Shown piece by piece: positions 49,817 to 58,900 of a stretch of 64,000 nt of DNA (position 1 is its first letter; the number at the start of each line of letters is the position of its first letter). Origin of the DNA: Sphingobacteriales bacterium (GTDB taxonomy: Bacteria > Bacteroidota > Bacteroidia > Chitinophagales > Chitinophagaceae); assembly GCA_016192105.1 (NCBI GenBank), contig JACPUV010000008.1:1-64000 (forward strand), in the 5' to 3' direction. The position numbers and the translations under genes were made by a program. The notes under the pieces are model-generated. The model did not search any database. It was given only the letters and a program-made list of their open reading frames with translations, and was not told where the DNA came from.

Positions 49817-51187
49817 TTATTTTCCGTCGGCATTGTATTCATATACCACATATCCCCAGGGTTCCAGTTTCCATTCTTTATCTGTCAGCATTTCGTTATT
49901 GCCCATAAAGACATTGTACGGATTGCCCAGCAGATATTTATCGGTTATCCTGATAGGTTGTTCTTTATTGGAGAGGTTCAGGATCACCAGAATTTTTTTA
50001 CCTGCTTTTTCACGTACAAAGGCATAAACCGCTTTTACATCGCCGGCTGTGATTTTCCGGAAAGAGGCATCAACAGACAACGCCTCATTGCTGCGCCGCA
50101 ATTCCAGGAGAGTCTTATAGAATTTCGCCCTTTCGAATTTGCCGAAGCGGATCGTATCCTTTTCGAAGAAAGGCAGGGGACGCAGCAGGGGTTCTTCCTG
50201 TCCGCTGTACACGAGGGGCAGCGAACCGCTCATGGTTTGCGTAAACACGGCAAAGGGCGCATGAACCGCAGCGGGGAAGGTCTTGTAGTCAGATTTATTC
50301 CAGCTGTTCTCGTCATGGTTGCTGGTAAAATACAGGGGAATTGCTTCCTTGGGATAACTGGTATCATATTTCGCCTTTATGCTGTCCAGCGCAAAAGCCG
50401 GACGTTCGCCGGCAGCAACTTGTACCATTTTATGAAACATCTCCCAGGGATAATAAGCATCAAACCCGCTGGTCATCAGGTACGGTTTATCTCCTTCCGC
50501 GAGGAAGAAAAGGTCCTTGTTGTCAGCTTTCAGTTGCGGGATACATTTTTTCCAGAATTCGCCGGGTACATTCCAGGCCACATCCACCCGGTATCCATCG
50601 ATGCCGGTCTGGTTGATCCAGAATTTCATAGCGGCGATCATGCTGTCCTGCATTTCATTGTTTTTGTAATCCAATACCCGGGTATCGGTCCAGTCGAACA
50701 TGGTGGCGGCCTTTCCGGTACTGTCTTTCACGAAGAAATCCGGATGGGTGGTCAGCCAGGGATGGTCGGCACCGGTATGATTGGGCACCCAGTCGATCAG
50801 TACCTTCATTCCTTTCTCATGGATGGTCTTAACCAGTTGCTTCCAGTCGTCTATCGTTCCGTATTCCGGGTTGATACCCGTATAATCAGACACTGCGTAA
50901 TAACTGCCGAGGGAGCCCTTGCGGTCCTTTTTACTGATGGGGTTGATGGGCATGAACCAAACCGTTTGCACCCCCATTTCCTTCAGGCGGTCCAGGTGAG
51001 AGGCAAATGCATTAAAGGTGCCTTCGGGAGTGTACTGCCGGGTATTTACTTCATAAATATTTCCCTGCATGATCCATCCGGGATGCCCGGTTGTACCGGT
51101 TGCCGCCGGTGTTTCGGTTTTCGGGTTTTTGTTTTTACAGGAGAAAAGGAAGGCCGGGAGCAACAGCAGCAGGATAAACTTTTTCAT
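49817..51187 (-). CDS. GH13 alpha-amylase family lipoprotein
   Basis: A 456-residue glycosidase with a lipobox (PAFLFSCKNK, Cys17). Conserved GH13 regions: DWVPNHTGADHPW near 131, GYRVDVAWNVP with the nucleophile Asp near 199, FFLAEGDKPYL with the acid/base Glu near 226 and FTSNHDENSW near 287, followed by a small C-terminal beta domain ending GYVVYEYN. It should act on alpha-glucans outside or in the periplasm. No SusC/SusD genes are beside it. Confidence 0.92.
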   Translation of the reverse strand: MKKFILLLLLPAFLFSCKNKNPKTETPAATGTTGHPGWIMQGNIYEVNTRQYTPEGTFNAFASHLDRLKEMGVQTVWFMPINPISKKDRKGSLGSYYAVSDYTGINPEYGTIDDWKQLVKTIHEKGMKVLIDWVPNHTGADHPWLTTHPDFFVKDSTGKAATMFDWTDTRVLDYKNNEMQDSMIAAMKFWINQTGIDGYRVDVAWNVPGEFWKKCIPQLKADNKDLFFLAEGDKPYLMTSGFDAYYPWEMFHKMVQVAAGERPAFALDSIKAKYDTSYPKEAIPLYFTSNHDENSWNKSDYKTFPAAVHAPFAVFTQTMSGSLPLVYSGQEEPLLRPLPFFEKDTIRFGKFERAKFYKTLLELRRSNEALSVDASFRKITAGDVKAVYAFVREKAGKKILVILNLSNKEQPIRITDKYLLGNPYNVFMGNNEMLTDKEWKLEPWGYVVYEYNADGK

Positions 51188-51263
51188 ATTGATGGTTTAG
51201 GGCTGAAATAATAGTTGAAATTAGGTCATTCAGTGTTAACCAAAAAAATGGGACTTTTGCACT

Positions 51264-52310
51264 ATGACCATTCGTGAAAACATATCCCTCCGGCCTTTTA
51301 CGAGTTTTGGGATTGAAGCACAAGCCCGGTATTTTGCCACTTTCGGCAGTACCGAAGAGCTGCGGGAGCTTCTGAGCCGGAAAACTGCAAACACGCTGCC
51401 GCAAACATTGATCCTCGGCGGTGGTAGCAATCTCCTCTTCACCTGCGATTTTGACGGCCTGGTACTAAAAAACGAAATCAAAGGAATCTCCGAGCTGCAC
51501 GAGGATAACGAGTATGTGTATGTGAAGGCCGGGGCCGGGGAAAACTGGCACCAGTTTGTGCTGTATTGTATTGAGCGAAACTGGTCGGGACTGGAAAATC
51601 TTTCACTGATACCCGGAAATGTGGGGGCTTCGCCCATGCAGAATATCGGGGCCTATGGAGTGGAGGTGGAAGACCTGTTCTGGGACCTGGAGGCCTGGCA
51701 TATTCCAGATAAAAAACTGGTCACGTTTACCCGGAGCGACTGCGGATTCGGATACCGGGAAAGTGTATTCAAACGAAAATACAGGGACCAGTTTGTGATC
51801 CTCAACGTGACCTACCGCTTGCGGAAGAAACCCCGGTTCAATACCAGTTACGGTGCCATCGAACAGGAACTGGAGCGGATGGGAGTGAAGGAATTATCGG
51901 CAAAAGCCATTTCCGATGCGGTGATCCGGATACGCAGGTCCAAATTGCCGGATCCCAAAGACGCGGGGAATGCAGGCAGTTTCTTTAAGAATCCTTCTGT
52001 GACTTCGCAGACTTTTGAAGAACTCAAAACCCGTTTCCCGGACATAGTTGGTTATCCGAATGCAGATGGATCTGTTAAACTGGCGGCGGGATGGCTGATC
52101 GAGCAATGCGGCCCTAAACCGGGAACCAGCTGGAAAGGATTTCGCAGGGGTGATGCAGGCTGCCATGCAAAACAGGCGCTGGTCCTGGTAAACTATGGAA
52201 ACGCAACAGGGAAAGAGATTTTTGATCTGAGCGAGGATATTTTACAAACTGTAAAATTGCGGTTCGGGGTGGAATTGGAAAGGGAGGTCAATGTAGTGGG
52301 CAGTTTGTAA
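51264..52310 (+). CDS. murB: UDP-N-acetylenolpyruvoylglucosamine reductase
   Basis: A 348-residue FAD enzyme that completes UDP-MurNAc synthesis for peptidoglycan. FAD-binding ILGGGSNLLF near 51, SLIPGNVGASPMQNIGAYGVEV near 114 (split: SLIPGNVGASPMQ, NIGAYGVEV), CGFGYRESVFK near 159, catalytic serine in NAGSFFKNP near 237 and the C-terminal glutamate block. Type I (E. coli-like) with the long form. A near-match -7 box (GACTTTTG) ends 4 nt before the ATG. Confidence 0.95.
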   Translation: MTIRENISLRPFTSFGIEAQARYFATFGSTEELRELLSRKTANTLPQTLILGGGSNLLFTCDFDGLVLKNEIKGISELHEDNEYVYVKAGAGENWHQFVLYCIERNWSGLENLSLIPGNVGASPMQNIGAYGVEVEDLFWDLEAWHIPDKKLVTFTRSDCGFGYRESVFKRKYRDQFVILNVTYRLRKKPRFNTSYGAIEQELERMGVKELSAKAISDAVIRIRRSKLPDPKDAGNAGSFFKNPSVTSQTFEELKTRFPDIVGYPNADGSVKLAAGWLIEQCGPKPGTSWKGFRRGDAGCHAKQALVLVNYGNATGKEIFDLSEDILQTVKLRFGVELEREVNVVGSL

Positions 52311-52313
52311 TTC

Positions 52314-52362
52314 ACGACTACGGACTACCGGCTATCAACTATCAACTGACAACTAACAGTTA
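52314..52362. repeat. heptamer array (TCAACTA type)
   Basis: Seven 7-bp units: ACGACTA, CGGACTA, CCGGCTA, TCAACTA, TCAACTG, ACAACTA, ACAGTTA. It fills the gap between the convergent stops of murB and the MoxR-type gene. Confidence 0.85.
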
Positions 52363-53886
52363 AGCTTCTTCGTCAAATTCAAAATCTTTTTCATTGAAAT
52401 TCATCATACTGCCAACCAGGTCTTTAAATTCTACTTTAGATTCAAACATTTTCTTACTGATCAGGGAATAAGTGGCCAGTCCGTGCAGGACGAATTCCAT
52501 CAGCAGGGCAGCCTGCTCCTCACCGGCGCCGGGAAAATATTTTTTAACCAGGTCGTGCAAGCCGTTTACCTTGTAAAGGAGGAGGATTTTTTCCTTATCG
52601 GACATATCAAAGGACAGGTTCAGGTGATTGCCTTTATCGAACCAGCTGGTAACTGGCCGGTATGGGTTGTCATCCTTTTGTTCTTCCTGGGAAGGCTTCC
52701 CGCTGTTCTTTCTCTTCTTTAATTGTTCCGGGTTGGGGAAATACTGGACAAACTGGGTACGGATCGCTTTGTCAATAAGATTCATGGCTACCTGGAGGGG
52801 GCCTTCCTGCTCGCCTTCGTAAACCAGTTCCACTTTGCCGGTAATGGAGGGAATAATGCCCGCCAGGTCGCTGATCCAAACCTGCGTCTTTTTTTCGTTG
52901 TGGATGACAGCTCTTCGTTCCGCCGCACTAACCGCGTTTTCAAAGGCCGAGATGGTCAGCCGGGCGCTGACACCGCTCTTCTTATCCACCAATTCACTGC
53001 TCCGGGCTTCAAAAGCTACCTGCTCGATCAGGCGCCTGACCAGGTCGCTCACACTGACAGTTTTTTTCTGATCCTCGCTTACGACAGCTTCCTGCTCTGT
53101 GATCTCCAATGCCTGTTCCAGGTTCTTGGGGTAGTGGGTTAGTATCTGGCTTTCTATGCGGTCCTTCAGCGGGGTCACAATGGATCCGCGATTTGTATAA
53201 TCTTCTGGATTAGCGGTGAATACAAACAGTATATCAAGAGGAAGTCGAAGTTTGAATCCGCGGATCTGTATATCTCCCTCTTCTAAAATATTAAATAAGG
53301 AAACCTGTATTCTTGCTTGTAAATCAGGCAATTCATTTATTACAAAAATACTCCTGTTGCTATGCGGGATGATGCCATAATGGATCACCCGGTCATCGGC
53401 AAAACTCAGTTTCAGGTTGGCGGCCTTGATTGGGTCAATGTCCCCGATCAGGTCGGCAACGCTTACATCAGGGGTGGCCAGTTTCTCTCCGTACCGTTCA
53501 GTCCTGTGAACCCAGTGGATCGCGGTTTCGTCGCCATGGGTAGCAATCTCTTCCTGGGCAAAACGGGAGATCGGGTTCAGCGGATCATCATTGATCTCAC
53601 TCCCTGCCACACAGGGAATGTATTCATCCAGCAGGTCAGTCATCTGCCGGGCCATCCTTGTTTTAGCCTGTCCGCGCAGCCCGAGGAATAAAATATTATG
53701 CTTGCTGAGCAGGGCCCGCTCCACATCGGGGATCACCGTGTCTTCATATCCAACAATACCGGTAAATGTTGGTTCATGGGATTTTAGCCGTGCCAGCAAA
53801 TTAGCCCGGATTTCCTCTTTGATCGATCTGGATTTGTACCCGGAGGCTTTAAGTTCACCTAAGGTCTTTATTTTTTGAATATTCAT
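52360..53886 (-). CDS. MoxR/ChlI-type AAA+ ATPase
   Basis: A 508-residue AAA+ ATPase. Walker A variant LGLRGQAKTRMARQM near 69, Walker B FVINELPDLQ near 176, sensor region FTANPEDYTNRG near 221 and the PLKDRIESQIL arginine-finger area near 239, with a helical C-terminal half. Such ATPases work with VWA-domain proteins as metal-insertion or chaperone-like complexes; the VWA partner is the gene at 54772. ATG 53886 (MNIQKIKTLGELKASGYK) is the native start; an upstream in-frame ATG belongs to duplicated sequence. Confidence 0.88.
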   Translation of the reverse strand: MNIQKIKTLGELKASGYKSRSIKEEIRANLLARLKSHEPTFTGIVGYEDTVIPDVERALLSKHNILFLGLRGQAKTRMARQMTDLLDEYIPCVAGSEINDDPLNPISRFAQEEIATHGDETAIHWVHRTERYGEKLATPDVSVADLIGDIDPIKAANLKLSFADDRVIHYGIIPHSNRSIFVINELPDLQARIQVSLFNILEEGDIQIRGFKLRLPLDILFVFTANPEDYTNRGSIVTPLKDRIESQILTHYPKNLEQALEITEQEAVVSEDQKKTVSVSDLVRRLIEQVAFEARSSELVDKKSGVSARLTISAFENAVSAAERRAVIHNEKKTQVWISDLAGIIPSITGKVELVYEGEQEGPLQVAMNLIDKAIRTQFVQYFPNPEQLKKRKNSGKPSQEEQKDDNPYRPVTSWFDKGNHLNLSFDMSDKEKILLLYKVNGLHDLVKKYFPGAGEEQAALLMEFVLHGLATYSLISKKMFESKVEFKDLVGSMMNFNEKDFEFDEEA

Positions 53887-53938
53887 ATTAAGTATAGCCG
53901 GGGAGGCGGGAAGAACGGTAAGTGAATGAAATAAATGT

Positions 53939-54115
53939 TCATTCAAGACTGTATCTTCTTATCCCGTTTTTTATCATTGTTACATTAAAATTTATTAAAA
54001 ATCCGATATGGTTTTTTGTAAGTTTCAAGTGACTCATTATTTGAGCTTGCCACAATGGGTTAACCAGCTCAACAGCATTAAGTTCACCTAAGGTCTTTAT
54101 TTTATGAATATTCAT
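53939..54115 (-). pseudogene. fusion fragment: MoxR gene start joined to GxxExxY tail
   Basis: An open frame created by the tandem duplication: the first residues MNIHKIKTLGEL copy the MoxR N terminus and then continue as NAVELVNPLWQAQIMSHL, the C-terminal third of the GxxExxY protein. It lacks the catalytic core of either parent and is most likely non-functional. Confidence 0.75.
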
Positions 54116-54121
54116 CATGTT

Positions 54122-54155
54122 TAATTTTAGCCGGTAAGACGGTAAGAACGGTAAG
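54122..54155. repeat. left inverted repeat of the GxxExxY cassette
   Basis: The stretch AATTTTAGCCGGTAAGACGG and following GTAAGAACGGTAAG has an imperfect inverted match at 54698-54730. A diverged direct copy (GCCGGGGAGGCGGGAAGAAC) lies at about 53897-53922 as part of the tandem duplication. Confidence 0.7.
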
Positions 54156-54171
54156 TGAATGAAATAAATGT

Positions 54172-54561
54172 TCATTCAAGACTGTATCTTCTTATCCCGT
54201 TTTTTATCATTGTTACATTAAAATTTATTAAAAACCCGATATGGTTTTTTGTAAGTTTCAAATGACTCATTATTTGAGCTTGCCACAATGGGTTAACCAG
54301 CTCAACAGCTTTAAGTTCACATATTATAATTTCATCTACTATTACATCTAACCTTAAACCTTCGTCAAATATTAGTTCATCATATCTAAATGGCAGATCT
54401 ACCTGACGACGGTTTCGAATGCCTTTTTTTGAAAGTTCATAACAAAAACAGGCTTCGTAAATTTTTTCTAAAAGCCCTGGTCCAAGTTTTTTATGCACCT
54501 GGTAGGCACAATCTACAATTTCTGAACAAAGCCATTTTTCCTGGTTAGTTAATTGGTACAT
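54172..54561 (-). CDS. GxxExxY protein
   Basis: A 129-residue member of the GxxExxY family, thought from fold comparison to be related to PD-(D/E)xK nucleases. The name motif is GPGLLEKIYEACFCYEL near residue 27 (G-LLE-KIY), and the acidic/lysine site of the nuclease-like core appears as LRLDVIVDEIIICELKAVE near 70-88. Biological role unknown. It sits between the VWA and MoxR genes, which normally are direct neighbours, and is bracketed by inverted repeats. Confidence 0.85.
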   Translation of the reverse strand: MYQLTNQEKWLCSEIVDCAYQVHKKLGPGLLEKIYEACFCYELSKKGIRNRRQVDLPFRYDELIFDEGLRLDVIVDEIIICELKAVELVNPLWQAQIMSHLKLTKNHIGFLINFNVTMIKNGIRRYSLE

Positions 54562-54697
54562 AAGACAAGGTTGAAATAATTAGGAAATTTGCCAGTAATG
54601 TAACATTTAGCAATAAAAAATTCCTGACCACCCTACCTTGTCCATTAAAAAAAAATATTTCTTCTTGTATATTTAAACGGCTTTAGCCGATTTTTTT

Positions 54698-54730
54698 CCC
54701 GCCCTTCCCGTCTTCCCGGCTAAAAAATTG
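54698..54730. repeat. right inverted repeat of the GxxExxY cassette
   Basis: CCCGCCCTTCCCGTCTTCCC followed by GGCTAAAAAATT, whose reverse complement closely follows the left repeat at 54122-54155 (shared order: AATTTT, AGCCGG, AAGACGG, AAG). It lies 137 bp upstream of the GxxExxY start codon. Confidence 0.65.
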
Positions 54731-54771
54731 CCGGTAATCAGGAAACAATGGTTAGATAATTTTATTGTACA

Positions 54772-55869
54772 TCAGTAAAGCGTCTTTTTCTTTCCGCTTT
54801 CAAAATCCTTAAACATAAACGCTCCCAGTTTATCCAGCGAAGCAAAAAACGCCTTTCCCTGGTTCATCTCTGTAAATTCCTGCACAAAACGCTGCAGGTA
54901 GGGATCGGTGGCAATCATAAAAGTAGTGACCGGGATCTTCAGTTTTTTGCATTGCGCCGCCAGGTTCATACAACGGTTTACCACTTTCCGGTCGAGGCCA
55001 AAACTGTTCTTATAATAACGTTTACCTATCTTCAGGCAGGTAGGTTTGCCATCCGTGATCAGGAAGATCTGCTTGTTCGGGTTCTTTCTTCTTCTTAATA
55101 TATCCATCGACAGTTCCAGGCCGGCTACCGTATTGGTGTGATAGGGGCCCACCTGTAAATAGGGGAGGTCTTTTACTTCGATCGGCCAGGCATCGTTTCC
55201 GAACACCACGATATCCAGGGTGTCTTTCGGATACTTTGTTTTGATCAGCTCACTCAGGGCCATGGCTACTTTCTTGGCCGGGGTGATCCGGTCCTCCCCA
55301 TACAGGATCATCGAATGCGAGATATCGATCATTAACACGGTGGAGGTCTGGGCCTTGAAATCCGTTTCCCGGATACTCAGGTCCTCTTCCCGCATATGGA
55401 AACGTTCAATCCCGTGATTGATCTGGGCATTGCGGATGCTTTCCGTGAAATCGATCTGTTCCAGCATATCGCCAAACTGGAATTGCCGGGTTTCGGGATT
55501 TACTTCATCGCCCTGCCCGGGTTTGAAACTGTGGTGATCGCCCTGTTTGGTTTTTTTTAGTTTGCCAAAAATATCTTCGAGACTTTTTTTCCGGATGCCC
55601 TGCTCCGTTTTGGGCGTGATCCTGATCTGTCCCTGTTCATTATCCCCGGTGATATAGCCTTTCTCCTTCAGTTCTTCCAGGAAGTCTCCCATACCGTATG
55701 CATCATCGGTCAGCTGGTATTGTTTATCCAGTTCATTCATCCATTGCATGGCCTCGCTCACATCGCCGCTGGTATAGGTGAGCAACTGCATAAAAAGGTC
55801 CAGCAATTGTTCAAAGCGGGGCTTGCCCTCTTTTTCCGGATCAAAACGGGTGAAATGAAAACCTGTCAT
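54772..55869 (-). CDS. VWA-domain protein, partner of the MoxR ATPase
   Basis: A 365-residue cytoplasmic protein. The N-terminal part (about 1-160) is charged and helical; the von Willebrand A domain at about 170-345 has a full MIDAS metal site: MIDISHSM (Asp-x-Ser-x-Ser), the threonine in HTNTVAGLEL and the aspartate in FLITDGKPT. Such proteins pair with MoxR-type ATPases. On the minus strand it precedes the GxxExxY and MoxR genes, so the pair is likely one transcription unit interrupted by the cassette. Confidence 0.9.
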   Translation of the reverse strand: MTGFHFTRFDPEKEGKPRFEQLLDLFMQLLTYTSGDVSEAMQWMNELDKQYQLTDDAYGMGDFLEELKEKGYITGDNEQGQIRITPKTEQGIRKKSLEDIFGKLKKTKQGDHHSFKPGQGDEVNPETRQFQFGDMLEQIDFTESIRNAQINHGIERFHMREEDLSIRETDFKAQTSTVLMIDISHSMILYGEDRITPAKKVAMALSELIKTKYPKDTLDIVVFGNDAWPIEVKDLPYLQVGPYHTNTVAGLELSMDILRRRKNPNKQIFLITDGKPTCLKIGKRYYKNSFGLDRKVVNRCMNLAAQCKKLKIPVTTFMIATDPYLQRFVQEFTEMNQGKAFFASLDKLGAFMFKDFESGKKKTLY

Positions 55870-55941
55870 TGTATGTACAATTTACAAAAAATCCCGGCTG
55901 TTTACCGCCCTTAACAACAACTTAAAACCGGGGAAGTTCAT

Positions 55942-55980
55942 ATACGAAAAAACCCTCCGGTAAGAGAGGGCTTTTCGTAT
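55942..55980. terminator. intrinsic terminator
   Basis: Near-perfect dyad ATACGAAAA-CCCTC / GAGGG-TTTTCGTAT with an 8-nt loop (55942-55980). It lies immediately after the DUF2723 gene on the minus strand and before the VWA gene. Confidence 0.85.
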
Positions 55981-55996
55981 TACAGCGGGCTGCTTA

Positions 55997-58900
55997 TTAA
56001 TTTGTATCCTTTGGTTTGTTGCTGTTCGGCCTGGCCGTATTGTCTATCACAGAGGGGCCCTCCGTTGTGGCAGGTTTATTGCCGGTTTTCGGGGCATATT
56101 TTGCTTCGATATCGGCCAGTACCAATAACAACCTTTCATTGATCGGCGCTTCCGTTCTTTCAAATCCGCCCCAGAAAGCAGGTTTGTTTTCACGGATATA
56201 ATTATAATAACGGGCCTGTTGTTCAAGATCCTTCTTTATTTCTGCCCGGATCTTCTCCGCCAGTTCTGTTTTACCGGCCTTGTAGCAGGCTTCCAGGTAG
56301 ATCAGGGCGGTCTGGTTATGGCCGTTGTAACGGCTGGTCATGGCATAGGGCAGGTTATCGGTACGGATACCGGCTTCTGCCTTATCGATCAGCTGTTTTG
56401 CTTCCTCTTTCTTTCCGGCATCTGCCAGGTTACCGGCTGCCTCCCCATAGATGCTTCTCAGGTTCAGGATATGACGGCGGTTTTCTTCATCAAAATAAAC
56501 ACCCTTGATATTGGCGCCGCCAAATTCGTATTTGGACATCAGGTTTTTGTAGATGGTATCGGGGTTAACATCCCGGATCTGGGCGCCATTCAGGCCATTC
56601 CGCCGCATCGACTGATCCACCATCCAGTTCATTTGAGAGAATTTCGGCATTACCGGTACCAGCCGGTAGGCGATACCTTCTTTGCGGTAATAGGGACCAA
56701 ATCCGAGTTCGCCCATGGGTGAAGTGAAATAGATCGGGCGTTTCCAGTTATTCGCGGCGATGATATTCAGGATGATCAGGTCATTCTTTACCAGGGCACG
56801 CTTGGGCAGTTCAAACCGGAACTCCGGCAGAATACTGTCTGTCGGTAATGCGGTCCCGTTTTTCAACACCAGGTCCCTGTCAACCGGTACAGCTACTTTG
56901 AAAACGGGGTATGTATTCAGGGGTTCACCGCGGGAATTATCCATTTTGCCGGGATCGTCACTGCCCACATAATCCTTCATGATCGAATACAGGTTATAGT
57001 AAACATTCTGCGGGATGCTAGGTTTAGGTTCATACACTACGTAATTGCGGTTATTACCCATGATCTGGCCTTCATTCCAGATGATATTTACCGAATCGGA
57101 TTCGTTCACTTTATACCGGAGCTGGTTGATATACCAGTCGATCCCGAGCAGGCTGTTGTTGATGACCCGCACATCCGGCCGGATCCCTTCCACTTCCTGG
57201 GCATACCAGAGCGGGTATGTATCATTATCCCCGAAGGTGAAGAGGATCGCATTCGGGGCGCAACTTTCCAGGTAGGCTTTCGCGATAGCCGGGGCCGTTG
57301 TTTTATTGCTCCTGTCATGATCATCCCATACCTGCTGGGCCATGAGGACGGGCACCGCGATACAAAGAAGGGAAGTACTGATGTTCAGCATCCGTTCATT
57401 GGTGCCACCGGAAGAAAGGGCCCTGACCAGGTAGGTGACACCGGCTGTTACGGCTATATACAATAGGGTGGCAAAAACGGAAGCGATCAGCGCGCCATCC
57501 CCGCTTCCGGGGAAGCAACTCATAAAAGTAACGAGGAAGCTGAGCGCACTTCCATAGACCAGCATGTTCTGGAAACGAAGCTGCTCCGCTTTTTCACGGG
57601 CCATTTTTACGAAGGCTACTACAGCCAGCCCGATCCAGATGGCAAATGCATAGAAAGACCCTACATAGGCATAGTCCCGCTCCCGGGGCTGGTTACCCGG
57701 CTGGTTCAGGTATAAGACCACGGCAATGCCGGTAAAGAAGAAGAGCAGGAAGGTTACGATCCAGTCCTTGCGGTTGTGCAGGAACTGGTACACACAACCA
57801 ATAATACCCAGGATAAAGGGCAGCATATACAGCTGGTTGTGCGCCTTGTTATTCTTTATACTGTCGGGGAGCATGGACTGATCGCCCAGCCGTTTATTAT
57901 CCACAAAAGAAACCCCGGTGATCCAGTTGCCATCGCGTTTGTTGCCATAGCCCTGGATATCGTTTTGTTTGCCGGAAAAATTCCACATAAAATAACGCCA
58001 GTACATATGGCTCATCTGGTAACTGAAAAACCATTCCAGGTTGTCTCCATAACTGGGGGCATCATATTTACCGGTCTGCGGATCCTGGCCCAGTCCCAGC
58101 CATTCCGCGTATGCCTGTGCATGTCCCTGGTCATCACTCGGATCCCAGACACGGGGGAACAATTGTTTTACATCGCTCTTGTAATTGTATTCCCGGGTCT
58201 TGCCGATCTGGATATATTTATCCGCGCCTTTCACATATTTCATTTCACTTTCAATAAACGGTTCGCCTTCCACCAGGTCATCCTGGGGAGAAGCGGCAAA
58301 ATGAGGTCCGTACACCAGCGGGGCGCTGCCGTACTGTTCGCGGCTCAGGTAGTAAACCAGGTTGATCGGGTTGTCCACGTTGTTCATGTCAATGCTGGGA
58401 TTGGCATTGGAACGGATGATGGCGGTGAAATACATAAAATAGCCGAGCATCATAAACGTATAACACCAGAGCGATAGTTTGATTACCCGTAAGGCGGAAG
58501 GCTTTATGAAATAACCAATGCCTACGGCAACACCGGTGAGCAGGATAAAGGGAAGGAATTTCAGGCCCTCGCCCGGAACGATTACAAAAGGCAGGGCGGA
58601 AAGGAAAAGGAACAGGACAAACCAGATGATCAGTTTGGTATGGGTGACTGTTTTTTCCTTGAAACTCAGTGCCCACAAGATCACGGCTGCCAGTAATACA
58701 AAGTAAATGGCAAAGCCGGAGAAGAAGGGCATACCCAGGCTGTTCACAAAGAATACATCGAACTGTCCGGCGGCTTTCATGGAGTATTGGATAATGGCCA
58801 CCTGTACCAGGCCGGTGATCAGGCAGCCCATAATAAAGGCGAGGATGGCCCCTTTTGTACTGGCTTCATAACGGCGGTAATAATAGATCATCACGATGGC

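Larger units (their letters stand above)
53851..54312. repeat. tandem duplication of about 230 bp
   Basis: Two adjacent units, 53851-54079 and 54080-54312, are near-identical over the half derived from the GxxExxY gene and clearly related over the MoxR-gene 5' end. On the minus strand each unit runs from inside the GxxExxY gene (after GTGAACTTAA) through its stop to the first codons of the MoxR gene. The joint is at the shared word GTGAACTTAAAGC. Confidence 0.88.

Noticed and set aside
49958..51211. 417-codon plus-strand open frame
   Set aside because: Antisense to the GH13 amylase gene with all catalytic residues; the reverse product has no known motif.
52360..55869. MoxR-VWA pair as an antiphage system
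   Set aside because: No effector, nuclease or third component typical of such defence sets; the pair is more like the common housekeeping MoxR-VWA chaperone genes.
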